Assembly (NCBI GenBank): GCA_022059125.1
Contig: JAEUWY010000008.1
Location: 186,001 to 250,000 of the forward strand
Reading direction: 5' to 3'
Source: Corynespora cassiicola
Lineage: Eukaryota > Ascomycota > Dothideomycetes > Pleosporales > Corynesporascaceae
DNA: 64,000 nucleotides
Shown: piece by piece, positions 9,897 to 20,896 of the stretch
How the letters are laid out: each line of letters opens with the position of its first letter
Numbering within the stretch: position 1 is the first letter of the stretch
Notes under the pieces: generated by a model
Seen by the model: only the letters and a program-made list of their open reading frames with translations
What the model was told of the DNA's origin: nothing
Databases searched by the model: none
Position numbers and translations under genes: made by a program

Positions 9897-11234
9897 CTAG
9901 GCAGAGCCCAATACTTTACTCTGCAGGGAACACAGGTCTACTATGGTATTTATACTACCGATTTCTTGACGACTCTCCTGCAGCTTTTCTTTGACAAACG
10001 ACTGGGTTGCTGCGTTGACTTGATTTGCAGTCTTAGCCCAGGCCATAGCGTCCTTGCATCCAGACGGGAGTAGATGGCTTTCTCCCGATAAGCGCAACAG
10101 ACACTCGGTCGTCTCTTCGTCAGCGGATGCGATTTGCGATTGGAGGTAAACAGCCTGCTGGAGCAATGCGCGTTCTTTCTCTGCAGCCCGTGTGAGGCTA
10201 GGTATGTGTGGTAGAATACTAGCGATGGTTTTTGTGGGGCCTGAAGCTTCCTTGGGCTGGTTTGTGGCAGCCGCATCTTGGATGTTCGCTGGATCTGTAC
10301 TGGCAGTTGATGCTTGTTGAATGGGCTTATAGGCCTTTATCAAATTCGAGCGAGATTCTGTATATCTGCTGTAGGACTCTTGAATTTCCACTTTGGCGTT
10401 TACGGTGTCCAAGACTTGCTCTGCTGGCATGGACCGTTTCACGGGGGATGCATCCTCGAGAAATTCCGACTCTTCTTCCATCTTTATCAACTCCCCTTGT
10501 ACCCATTCAACCACCTCAACTCTTGCTTGGTTGAGAGCGTGCACCTGTTGTACCAGGCTATAATTTCCACTGTGGGCACTTTGCACCTTGGCCATAGAGG
10601 CAGTTGCCCGGTCCATACTTGCTTTGGACTCGAGGACTTCCTTCTTCAGTTTGAAGACTAATGAGTCATCACTTTTTGACTGAGCTAATAATTCCAAGCG
10701 CTCTGCAGGTAAATCTGGCTGCTCGCCGATGGCATCCTTGACTAACATCTTCGGGTCCCTGGGGCCATTGGAAGGGTGTGCATTGAGCAACTTCTCGACG
10801 ATGTCTTGTATGACCTGAAGCTCAGCAAACCGGCGGCGTTGGCGAAGAAGAGCAATGTATTCCCTGGTGACTTCATTGTCATATTCTGAACCGTTTTCTT
10901 TGGGTGCTTCGACAACATGGCGATGTTGCAGTTCTTCTAAAGATGCCTGGAGTTCTCGGTGTCTAGCTTGAGCCTGCAGTCTGGCGCGAAGAGCGCCGAG
11001 ATATGCTAGTCGAATTTCCTTGAGGCCTGGTGGAGCTGTGCTAGTGACCGACTGATCGTGTGGACAAGCGTGATTCAGGTGCAGGTTTTGCGTAGCCGAG
11101 TTAACCGGCCTCAGATTGGCCGTGAGGTATTTGGACAATGTACGGCGTATTCTCAAGGTTTCATCTCGCGCATGAATGAAGGGTGATAATGCACGGTCAA
11201 CCTCGGTGACTGGGCATGTCGTCAGGGGCGGCAT
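9897..11234 (-). CDS. Coiled-coil protein of unknown function
   Basis: The frame is open from 11300, but I prefer the Met at 11234 (MPPLTTCPVTEVDRAL), giving 445 aa; the earlier Met adds 22 residues without family features. Long helical, charged stretches rich in Gln, Glu, Arg and Leu (about 85-150, 190-300 and 355-445) suggest coiled coils, for example LGALRARLQAQARHRELQ. A Ser/Thr/Ala-rich low-complexity link lies near 310-345. There is no signal peptide, membrane segment or catalytic motif. It could be a structural or cytoskeletal component, such as a kinetochore or spindle subunit, but I cannot assign it. No intron is needed. Confidence 0.65.
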   Translation of the reverse strand: MPPLTTCPVTEVDRALSPFIHARDETLRIRRTLSKYLTANLRPVNSATQNLHLNHACPHDQSVTSTAPPGLKEIRLAYLGALRARLQAQARHRELQASLEELQHRHVVEAPKENGSEYDNEVTREYIALLRQRRRFAELQVIQDIVEKLLNAHPSNGPRDPKMLVKDAIGEQPDLPAERLELLAQSKSDDSLVFKLKKEVLESKASMDRATASMAKVQSAHSGNYSLVQQVHALNQARVEVVEWVQGELIKMEEESEFLEDASPVKRSMPAEQVLDTVNAKVEIQESYSRYTESRSNLIKAYKPIQQASTASTDPANIQDAAATNQPKEASGPTKTIASILPHIPSLTRAAEKERALLQQAVYLQSQIASADEETTECLLRLSGESHLLPSGCKDAMAWAKTANQVNAATQSFVKEKLQESRQEIGSINTIVDLCSLQSKVLGSA

Positions 11235-12069
11235 GGCCGTTGTTTTGTTTACTGTGAGTTGACAGGACGAAAACAGTTGGAAAGTAGGTAACCAGTTCAA
11301 GGTGTGAGATGACAGATGTGAGGTTTCTCAGGAAGCTAGCCAGTTGCGGTGGCTGCGAGGGGTATCGGGCTGATAGAGACAATGATGGATAAAGTTCGAA
11401 GTGCAGGTCTCGGGAGTTGGCATTCATTTGGGTAGAGCTAGTCCTTCTATGGTTAGTCTACATTCTTGGCAAAATACCAAGTCACGTGAAAATATCTTTC
11501 CTAAGGTCAATTACCTACCTAGGTACCTAGGCAGGTACCTAAGTTGGCTTTAATGTACAGTAGTATATAGGTATAGGGTATCACAAACTGGTGCGCTTAG
11601 ACACTATTACCTGCGCGTATACTAATCTTCTATCACCAAAAAGCTGCTAAAAAGATTCTCGTCAAGTTTATAGGTCACATATGTACTTCAGAATTACTAC
11701 TCGAGGCAAGAAACGATGATATTGAGATAATTCCGTGTCAAAACTAAAGGACTTCATTTGTGCTGGTATGTTTTTTTGAGGACCCAGCTATAGACCCCTA
11801 TATTAATAGACTAAGCTGATCCAACATCTCAGGTATTCCACGGCGGCCCAGGTAGCCTCCAATTATGCAAAATTATTTCACCATCGGCACACGATTTCTT
11901 ATGTTTGTCTTGGAAGGATTTTTTTCACCACGATTCACAGGAAATCCAGGCCTTGGAGAAATGTGCTTGTCAGATTAATCATCATCAGGTACAAGACTGA
12001 ACCAGCTCACATGGAAACTAACCCGACTATCTCTACGTATGTGACTAAAATATTTGGAAAGCTGTCTGT
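11235..12069. other. Intergenic spacer with low-complexity sequence
   Basis: No gene is supported. The sequence is AT-rich between 11550 and 12060 and lies between the start of the coiled-coil gene and the 3' end of the F-box gene. Confidence 0.4.
11511..11543. repeat. TACCTAGG-type palindromic low-complexity repeat
   Basis: Overlapping copies of TACCT/AGGTA make a dense run of small palindromes (CCTAGG, GGTACC). Such runs are common in intergenic DNA of Sordariomycetes and suggest no function by themselves. Confidence 0.7.
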
Positions 12070-12995
12070 TTACTCATCTGGGATAAACTCCATAAATCTT
12101 TGAGTATTGTCGAAGAAGGCGTAAAATCCACAACGTGTGTAATCGGGACCTGGTAGACCATCGATTGTATCCGAGTAAACCATCCACCGCTCCTTGACTA
12201 GTGAGCGGCCAACCTCCCAAATTTCCTCCAAAAAGTTAAGATCCAAAGGTTCACATTTGTGATCACAATAATTGATGGCCTATTCTGCTAGATCTTCAAG
12301 TACAAACAGCTCCGGTGGGCTACATTTGTCAAGAAATGCCGATGCTCGGTCCGGTAAGTGCATTCCCATGACCCCAATGGCCCAGACTCGATAGAAAGCA
12401 CGCTTAAAGCGTACAATTTCGTGTGGCCTCATGTAAGGATCATCACCCCTGTCAAAACAGTTGTGAACTTGGCTAAAATCCACCCAGTTTTCAGCGGCAG
12501 CAGAAGCACATCGAGCGTTGTACAGGAGACGATTAACTCGAGCAATGGGCTTTGGATTTTGCAGGGCTGGTGCTTTGCGTGGCGACAGGGTCGTTTCTAG
12601 CAGCCTTTTATTGCTAATCTGTAACCTTTCGCTGATTCTTGTACGCCAGGCGAGGGCAATATGCCTGATATGTGGCATTTTTTTGTGTCTGAAAAGACTC
12701 TCTGGTCTCTGGACCGGGTTTACCCCAATCTCCATAACCGGCTCGTGCTTAGAGCTGTCCTGTGACTGGCATAGCGCTTCAGTTTCTTCTTGCATGTAAG
12801 CAAAAATTCAGGATCGGTGAGATTTGAGATAGTACGAGGATCCACCGCTCGGTAGATGGACGCCGCATGCTCTTGCCAAATGTTATAGAAAATACCTGCT
12901 GTTCGAGCAAGATTAGTGACCACACAAAAATCGTCCGCGTTTTCAAACACTTGACAGATGAGCTCGGGTGGGAGTTTCGAGAAGGAAGCCGACAT
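12070..12995 (-). pseudogene. F-box protein gene interrupted by an in-frame TAG
   Basis: The model is exon 1 12995-12836, a 47-nt intron (12835-12789, CTTAC then CAAG), then a frame from 12788. The N-terminus MSASFSKLPPELICQVFEN is a typical F-box (residues 6-50), which would bind Skp1 in an SCF ubiquitin ligase. The frame meets TAG at 12282-12280 after LEDLAE. It then stays open for 69 more codons with protein-like sequence (AINYCDHKCEPLDL, LEEIWEVGRSL, RWMVYSDTID) to TAA at 12072-12070. That continuity suggests a TGG-to-TAG nonsense change in a once longer protein of about 305 aa. Either the product is truncated at about 223 aa, or the stop is read through or is a sequencing error. The substrate of such fungal F-box proteins is unknown. 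Confidence 0.7.
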
Positions 12996-14730
12996 TATAA
13001 GCTGGTTTGTAAATTGCTGGAGTCTTGAAGTGAGGTTGAACAGCGAGCAAGGCTCAGGAACAACAATGCCTCCGATGCCTGTGGAGTGGTACGGGAGGGA
13101 GAGGCACAGAGAAAGTTCGTGAAAGCTGAAAATTTTCTGGATCACGTTAAAAAAAGCTGTCAATGTTATGCAAAGTGATGGTGGAGTGACATGTGCTTTG
13201 TTGTCAAGCGAACTCGTTGAAGAAGACTGCGCCGCATAGATTCTGTTCACATGTCAATGTCGGATCTTGGCACATGGTAGATTAGCCGAGATTTTTCGTA
13301 GGTCATTGGAGGTGTGAACGCCATAGGCACGGCTATGGATAGATCCAGGACGCGGCAGTTCTGTATACAAACTCAACAATGTTGGATACAGTCCAGTACT
13401 AAATGTAGTACTTTTCAATGGCTATTTGAATTCACTTTTTTCGACTTGTAGCTTTTTCCTATTGAATATGCATAGTCTAAGCTGTTATTAATCGAGCGAG
13501 AGTCTTCAATCAATGCTGCATGCTTCATAAGTTATTTCGGGCATGAAATGGGACTTCCTAGTCCACATCTGGGATGATGAAGCTTTGGTATGCGATACAG
13601 GAATATCAACCTGACTTTACTGACGTGACAATGGAGATGAAGGAAAATCACTTTTAGAACGACCCGATGCCAGCCCTGGTTATGTTGTTGAATCTCATCT
13701 TGCAGAAATGGATTCCTCTCTAAGTGGGGTGCCGCAGACACTGCTGGACATATCTCGGATGCGGATCGGTGTCTTTATTAATAAAACAACCTCCTCATTT
13801 TGACTTCCCTTCCTAATTTCAGCTGGAGAAGCCCCGTGTTTTTGCACTTTGAAAAGATGAGGAAAACTCTGCTAACTTCTCAGGGCAATGCCCTGGCTGA
13901 ACCCCACCGAAAGGCCCGGCGCCTCGACGCTACTCGACGCGAAGTAGCTGCTGCAAGACTAAGAGCGACGGCAACTTCCGCATCCACGGGTGGTCACAAA
14001 TCCGGACGCACAGCCTCTTGGGGGCGATGTGCTAAGCCTCCAGAACCGGTTGGCAACCGGGCGTGGATCGAGGCCGACTAACTGCACCTGATGCGCTGTA
14101 TTTTTGTTATTACCTACACTTTGAGGCAATGCTTAGACATGGGGCTAATATGATTGGGGGCTACGAGGATTGTGCTGGGGGGCAACAGTTTTGTTGGCCT
14201 TGTGGCTTGCCAAGGATTAGAGGCTGCCTATTTTTGGGCTCGACGAATCCAGTGCTACATGGTCGGTAGAAGCAACCGTCAAGCTCCGAAGCAACCCATT
14301 GTCACCGTAGGCTATCCAGAACCGAGCGCTATCAGAAAACTCCTGAGCCTTTACGTTGGGTATATTCCAGTATCTTGGTATGGAAAGTCAACTTTGCACA
14401 TTACAATGGAAAGCGAGCCGCGAGGATTATGCCATGGCTCTTGGCGTATTTTGCCGCCCGCTCTTACTGTCGTGAAACATTGATTTCCAGATGTGGATTA
14501 TTGCAGGTTCTTATCTATGGTAGAGCCCCGGCTGAATCCTTTTCTCGAGCGCTTCCAGCTGACTGCATGGCTACCGCCCCCACCCGCCGATGACAAGGCT
14601 GAGGCTCCTCAGTCAACACATAACTAGCTGAAAGTAATCTCTCTGCAGCCTGTCTCTCTGCCATCATTTCGAAAATCATTTCTCAAAAAGCGCCTGTCAA
14701 GGCACCCCCCCCCCCCCCACCACCACCAAA
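12996..14730. other. Gene-poor spacer upstream of the 7-TM gene
   Basis: About 1.7 kb lies between divergent genes. Short open frames exist (for example 13800-14081 and 14063-14269), but they show no family motif, no splice-supported continuation and no strong start. I see no supported gene, though a degraded one cannot be excluded. Confidence 0.4.
14705..14718. repeat. Poly-C tract just upstream of a start codon
   Basis: Fourteen C residues are followed by ACCACCACCAAAATG, so the tract ends 12 nt before the ATG at 14731. It would lie in the 5' leader and is prone to length variation. Confidence 0.9.
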
Positions 14731-16163
14731 ATGACCACGAACGCGACCGCGATTTGGATGCCGCCCGATGCCTCCTACCTCAATCTTAGTTTCAACTGCA
14801 CTATTTTGGCAGAATTTGCTGCCCTTCATTACGTTACCCTCGATATGCCCATGATAAAAGCAGTGGAATACCTGTGGATGGTATTCATCGAATACTGGAC
14901 TCAGAACAACATTCAGGAACAGGACATAGCCAATGTCGCCGGATGGGATCTTCTTCAATGGGCTTTTAACGATGAAATTGATACATTTTATGAGGAATTG
15001 AATAAGAGTTTTGAATACTGTCGCCCAGAATTCTGCAAAAGGTTACCCTGGGTTGGGAATGCGGATTTGTCTGGTCGTGGCGTGAGTTTTTTTTTTCTGG
15101 CCAATCTAAAAGCATCCGCTGACACCAGCTGCAGATGATAACCAGTTATTGGATACAATGTGCCCTTGTCACAATATTCTTCGCATTTCATGCTGCCGCA
15201 CGCTTCGGTTGGTCGCCCAAGCCGAAGACAGTTTCCCACCGGCTACTCTCCACATTCCAGGAATCCACTCGGCCATTTCTCGATACATCGATGCTATTCT
15301 GTATGGCTGTGCAATCCGCGACAATCTTTGTTCTCTCCGTCAATCTACAGCAGAAAGAGTTGACGCCTACGATCACAACAGTCTCTTCGGCTTTTATCTC
15401 GATATACACGCTTTTTCCGCCGATTGTCCTCCACAACTGCGCAGCTGAGCACCTTCGGCGCAGAAACGGCCGAAGGTGTGTTTGGGTTTTGCTAGCCGCT
15501 ATGACCGCAGCTGTGTGCGGCCTTTACTTTAGCAATCCTCAAAGTCCATGGCGCCGGAAGACCTGGCAAGACATTGAAGTCCTTGCGAACAACGCCACCG
15601 CAGAACAACTCGATAATATCATGTTGCGACAAGACGCCAGCCATCAGAGAAAGTGGGACGCAATGTGCCTCGCCGAAGACGATGCTCTCCGGGCCAATGG
15701 TGCTTTCGTCGGCGCCATAGGCAGCCTACTTTTCCTGCTGGTGCTAGGGCTTCTTTTCGTAAGGAATATCCTTCGGCTCCCAATACTGAACGGCGAACGA
15801 CGCCCAGCCCTCCAAAGTCTACGAAAACACTGGCAATTTCTGTCGTCTATTCTGGCCTTCCTTGCCATGTGGACAAGCTTGGCCATATTTTTTTGGTTCC
15901 GGCGCGTGTCCAACAAGGGTGCTGGTGACAAGAGTGGCGATCGCGAATGGGGTTTTGGCCAGATCATAGCCATTGCCACCTGGATGCCTGTTCTTCTTGA
16001 GTTGCTCACTATATTGCGCAAGGGTACTGAGAAGGGCCTTACAGGACTCTTGAGTGATCGCTACATTGTCGTAAGGGGGCCAGAGCACACAGATTCAAAG
16101 GATTCAATCTATCAAGAGCTGAATTCTGCTGACTCTTGGAGTGGATGGGGTAACAGAGGCTGA
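14731..16163 (+). CDS. Orphan seven-transmembrane protein with Cys-containing N-terminal ectodomain
   Basis: Exons 14731-15081 and 15135-16163 (53-nt intron, CTGAC branch, CTGCAG acceptor) give 459 aa. The N-terminal about 120 residues are hydrophilic with sequons NAT, NLS, NCT and NKS and a motif YCRPEFCKRLPWVGNADLSG. It ends at the first membrane span, which opens exon 2 (ITSYWIQCALVTIFFAFHA). Further hydrophobic spans follow near residues 160-185, 190-215, 235-255, 300-320, 345-370 and 385-405, so about seven in all. I recall similar Cys-motif plus 7-TM layouts in uncharacterised Sordariomycete proteins. It could be a receptor, but no ligand or G-protein motif is evident. The tail after about 410 is cytosolic and acidic. 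Confidence 0.75.
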
Positions 16164-18323
16164 CGTATGTTTCCTATAACTTCGCATACGCAGGTCTTTG
16201 TTTTCTGGCCAAATGATGGAATTGATTTTCAAAAATACTTCATAGCAGGTTTGAATTACAGTTATGTCTTGGATGGATTTGCAACCATCAGCGAGGATTT
16301 TTGTTTGGTAGAGTGCGGAATACATTCGGGGGCTACACAACTCGTATCGCTAATCCATACTAATGTATATGCTTAATGAATTTTACACTTGAATCGCTCA
16401 TAATCTGGAAAAAGTACACTATTTCACTTGAATGCTACATTCTTTCCACTCCTCTAAGTATCTTATAATCAAAATAGGTTCGATTTCTTCAGGCTTTAAA
16501 AAGATACATATAACTATAGCTTGACGAAACTAATGTGCAATAGCAGAGGTAGACCTTATACTGTTAACGGACTCCTTTGAATTTCTGTAATTACTCTTAC
16601 GCTATCTTGTTTCTTTGCTGGTAGCATGTTTACATATACATTTTTGTTAGTTAGGCTGTACTATGTTTCAAAGTTAAATGAATGTTAAATTTGATTTATG
16701 ATGTTTCAAGTAAACTAAGAATGAGATAAGAAGATGGTGCCCTGAGAATATTGCTCAATTCCATCTAGTCCCTGGTCTCCAGTTGCTGAAAGTGAACTTC
16801 GCTTTAGAAATTGAACCCTCCTATAGTATTTATATGATTCAGAGCAAGTCCCGTGCTCAGTATTCGCACCAAAAGAAAAAACCTCAAGTACCAAGTAGAA
16901 AACCCTTAGAAATCGATCACTTTTCTATCCCTCAGAGAAGATATTCACCAAATGCAACAAGCACTCCCTAGTTCCTTACATCGCCATAAACTAAATTCAA
17001 AGGGATTTTAACCTTTTCTTCATTTTTATGGCTTGATCTTTTGACCTCTGGAAGCTTCTTCCTACCCTCTTTCCGAGACTTTCCGCATAGCATACACGCA
17101 CTATCATCATTGTATTTCTCTTGGCCTTCAGTATTCGCGCTTGATCCTGTGCCTAGGAGGTAATCTTGAATATCTTCTGCAAGCTGATCCTCCTCAGAGC
17201 CTTTTTGATGCCCTTTCCTATTACCCGAACAGCTATTACCGAGTTTCTGCGGCTGCTGAGCGAATTTCATAAGCTTTGGTCATGTTGCCAGACACAACGA
17301 AATGCGAATCTTCTTCGTTTCCGGAAAGGATTTCTCTGAGTGATAGATTTGAATTCATTATGAGTGGTGGACTTTTGGACAGATTAAAGCCCAAATGGTT
17401 ATGAATTCTGCCTAGTGGACGACCAGCCGAAGTTTCGATGTCCTCGATGTTTGTCCTACAGAATACCTGCAGTAGATCTGGATGGTCTTAGCTGTTTTGA
17501 ATGAACCTGCTAGCCTCTCATAGGTAGGTTGATGGAAAGAAGGTTTATGGTGTGCCTCTGCAATTTAGTTGGCTGTAGAATCTGATTCAAGTGCAGTTTG
17601 CACTCTAACAGAAGGAGATTCTAAAATAAAAGCTTTATTCAATGTAATCCTGCGCTTCAGCGACGGAACCTTGTAGGGCGAGAAGGTAGGAGACATGGGT
17701 TAAGAAATGAGGCGAGAGAACTTCATGTGTAGGCTTTTCCCAGGGTTATAACCTGCTAGGTGCAGATTGTAATATGGCTGCTGCAAAAGCTTCAGGTGTC
17801 GTAGCAGGGATCCTTTAGAGAAAGTCGAATGAGTAATGGAGGAACCTGACAGGAAGGTCAATATATCATGTGTTCGACGATCTATTCAACCTATCCAAAA
17901 TCTTTCATTCGAGCAACCTCTTGACAAGCTGCTATCGATGAGTAACTCCTCCTCTCATAAGGTATGATCTTTCATTCCACCGTCCCTTCATACACATCAC
18001 CATCAAAACATCAGATCCAAACATAAACGTATACGAATTCCATTCCTATCATGTGGCATCCCGCCAACCCAATATCCATGTCATGCATGCATCGCAAAAT
18101 GTGCATCATTGTATATCCTTGAATCCTCACACCCTAAACGCCTCCGTGAAGCCTCCATATGCAATCCGACCCGATCTCTACGGTTCGCGTGCCAAAGCAG
18201 CAGCTATCGCCAACGTCCTCTTCGATCGACCAATCATCACCAGGAAAGATTTTAACCTTCCTCTGTAGCAGCCAATCGCCATGTCCACCTGGCTCATAAC
18301 GATTATTCCGTTCCTCGCTCCCC
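16164..18323. other. AT-rich, gene-poor spacer
   Basis: About 2.2 kb with no convincing gene. The part 16380-17000 is strongly AT-rich and resembles mutated repeat DNA. One minus-strand frame (17270-16968, 100 aa) has a CMLCGK motif and a Lys/Arg-rich tail, and a different frame remains open just upstream of it. It may be a transposon remnant or chance. The last few hundred bases should hold the PEX5 3' UTR. Confidence 0.4.
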
Positions 18324-20317
18324 TCAAAAGTCAAACTCGCCGCGAAACTGCTCGACATCAAGGCCAGGCCCCACCAAATCCGCAAGATCCCTCCGGCCCA
18401 TCTGTCCAAACACGCGGCGCAGCGTGTCGTACAGGTTCGTGCTCTGGTTCTGATGAATCATGTTATCAAGTTGGCTCTCGGAGACGCCGTCGCCGACGAC
18501 CTCCCTGGCGCGCTCCTTGCCTTCCCGCTCAACGACCTTGTGCATGGCCAGTGCGCCAAGGAGATGCTGTGCGGCCTCTGTGAAGCAGCCAATGTTTATG
18601 CACGACACACCGAGGTTGTAGCGGGCGCGGACAAAGTTGGGACGCAAAGCGAGGGCGCGTGAGTAAGCATCAATAGCCTCTTCGCTGCGGCCCGAGTTGG
18701 CCAGTGTGGCGCCGAGACGGTTCCAGAGAAGGTGCACCTGCGAGGACGAGTTTGTGGTGCCGGATTCAGTCGAGGCCAGCGCGGCTCCGAAACAGTCGAC
18801 GGCCTTGTCGTATTCTTCCACACCGTAAAAGAGAACACCGAGGCCGACCTGCACATCCGGGTCCATTTGCTCGCCTATAGGGGACAGTTGGGCAGCCTGG
18901 ATGAAGAGATTAGTGACCTTTTCGTGGAGAAGATGGCGGTCCGTGAAGCCCATCTCAGCGTCGGACGACAAGGGCTCCTTGATCAGGGTGGGGTATTTGG
19001 TGGCCAGCCATCGCTCCAAAGTCCGGTAGGCGGTGCTCTCATATCCCTCGTTGGTGTAAGACACGGCAAGACCCATCAACGCCTCCAGGTTGGATGGATC
19101 CAGCTTCAGGGCCTGCTCCAGAGCACGAATGGCCGGTGTTTCCTTCTCGTTCTGTGCCTGTGATTCTCCCAGCTTGACCCATGCCGCCACATGCTGTGAG
19201 TCTTTCTGGACTGCCGCCTCAAAGGCCAGTGCCGCCAGTGACAGATTTCCACCTTCTTCCATGATCTTGACACCCTCTTCAAATGGATTCGTAATGTCCT
19301 TGAAGAAGTTGTTCTGCTCAAATAGGTAGTCGCCCATCGGAGGGTCGCGCACCGAGTGTGTGTTGAGTCCATCGAAGCCTTCCCACTGGTCGAGGTCGCC
19401 CATGTGCAGTCCATCGGCAAAGTTCTCCTCGTTGGCAAGTTGCCTAGCGTGTTCAGTCTCAGCTTGGATGCCCCTCCAAATGGACTCGAAATCGCCGAAA
19501 TCCACTGACCTGTCCATTTCATTCAACTCTGCCTCAATGTGCTTGTTAGCCTCCGCATCTAGTGCATCCAAGTTCTGCTGGTCCGACTTTTCGAGCTGCG
19601 CGAACTGGGCCTCCCAGTCCGAGTCGTCGAGCTCCACCATGCGGCCCTTTCCTTTGCCCTCTTGCATGGGCTGCTGGAAGTTTTGCGGGGCGAACGGCTG
19701 GTGCATACCCATGCCCATACCGCCCATGCCCATTCCCATGCCCATGCCCATTCCGTACATTGGCCGCTGGTATCCCATCATCGAAGGCGGTGAGGCGACT
19801 GTGGGGCTCGCTGTCCGGGCAGTGGGGTTCATCTGCTGGTACTTTGCGAACTCGGCCGGGCTGAAGCCCGCAGGACGCTCTTGCATGGCTGGGCCCATGG
19901 CGGGCGCCTCCATGCCCGGGTCGAATTCAGCTGCCCAACCTGGCGATCCGCTGTGTTGTGCGCGCTCCAGTTCTCTCCGCATCTGCTCCATGGCGAACGG
20001 CGACGCGGGGCCAGGTCCTTGGGGGAGTTGGGCATTTTGATGCATGAACTCGTTCATCATCTGCGACACATGATCAGTACCCGCCGTCTGAACTGCCTTC
20101 CCGAGAGCCCAGCCGGTTCCGTAACCAAGCTGTGGTTTTCACTTACGCCATCGGATCCGCCGCCCATCTGCTGGCTACGCATGCCTTCTTGCATACCGCC
20201 CGGCCCCCGCCCGACCAGGCGGTCCCTCTGTAACGACTTGTCGTCCTGGACATGTTTTGTGAACTGGCTGAGGGGGTTGCCCGCCGTCGAGCACTCTGCA
20301 CCGCCGAGAAAAGACAT
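18324..20317 (-). CDS. PEX5: Peroxisomal targeting signal 1 receptor PEX5
   Basis: Exons 20317-20147 and 20060-18324 give 635 aa; the 86-nt intron has a TCGCAG acceptor. PEX5 binds C-terminal PTS1 tripeptides in the cytosol and docks at Pex13/Pex14 on the peroxisome. The N-terminus MSFLGGAECS carries Cys9, the position of the conserved cysteine ubiquitinated for receptor export. WxxxF/Y-type docking pentapeptides are seen at WAAEF (about 99-103) and WEAQF (about 206-210), with degenerate versions at WRGIQ and WEGFD. The C-terminal half (about 315-610) is a TPR array, for example ALEQALKLDPSNLEALMGLA and AIDAYSRALALRPNFVRARY. A Met/Gly repeat lies at about 161-176. The length fits fungal PEX5. 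Confidence 0.96.
19708..19754. repeat. CCCATG hexanucleotide microsatellite in PEX5
   Basis: Imperfect CCCATG/CCCATA units on the plus strand encode the MGMGMG tract of PEX5 on the minus strand, between two W-motif docking sites. It stays in frame because the unit is six bases. Confidence 0.85.
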
Positions 20318-20896
20318 GGTGGGAAGGAGCTACAATTCAAAGCACGCGTGAGATTCCGAATGGCCGGTGCAGGTGGATACGAGTGTAATATACAGAGAGG
20401 GTGGTTGCGGCGAGGGGAGTGGTTGACACGAAGTTATTGATCAGCAAGTCGGTGGTTGCGGATGCGGAGTGGGGCAAAGAGGAACCGAACGCCGAGGTTC
20501 ATGTCCTACTGTGGCAATCGGGAGCGAGCCATGGGACGAGCAGCCTCACCCACCACGCACATGTCGGCACGTCTTTTCTCACGTGAATCGTCGTTTATTT
20601 GTCGCCAGCAATGAAGCAGGAGTTGCATTAGATAAAAGTACATGTGTCCCAGGCCCTTTGAGCCCTCCTGATCGTACAGAGGGGTAGTCAACTCCATGAT
20701 GCTCCTCTAGTATACACGCCACCCTAGGCTTTTCAAAACAATATTCAATGACAAGACAGAAGATACAATGACGCAGATTGTGCATGTACGCCTTCAAACC
20801 CATCATATCTCGTCCGATGGATCCATCTATTCTCCGTTGTGGCTCCATGGTGTGTTCTGCACAGCTTACAGAACATTGGTCGTCTTGGAGGAGCTC
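20318..20896. other. Intergenic spacer upstream of PEX5
   Basis: About 580 nt between the PEX5 start and the stop of the next minus-strand gene. It should contain the PEX5 promoter and the 3' UTR of the RRM gene. I see no coding exon. Confidence 0.4.

Noticed and set aside
12720..13250. 176-codon minus-strand frame as the complete F-box protein
   Set aside because: Its N-terminal 85 codons lie upstream of the natural MSASF start, and its end ignores the intron that links to the second exon.
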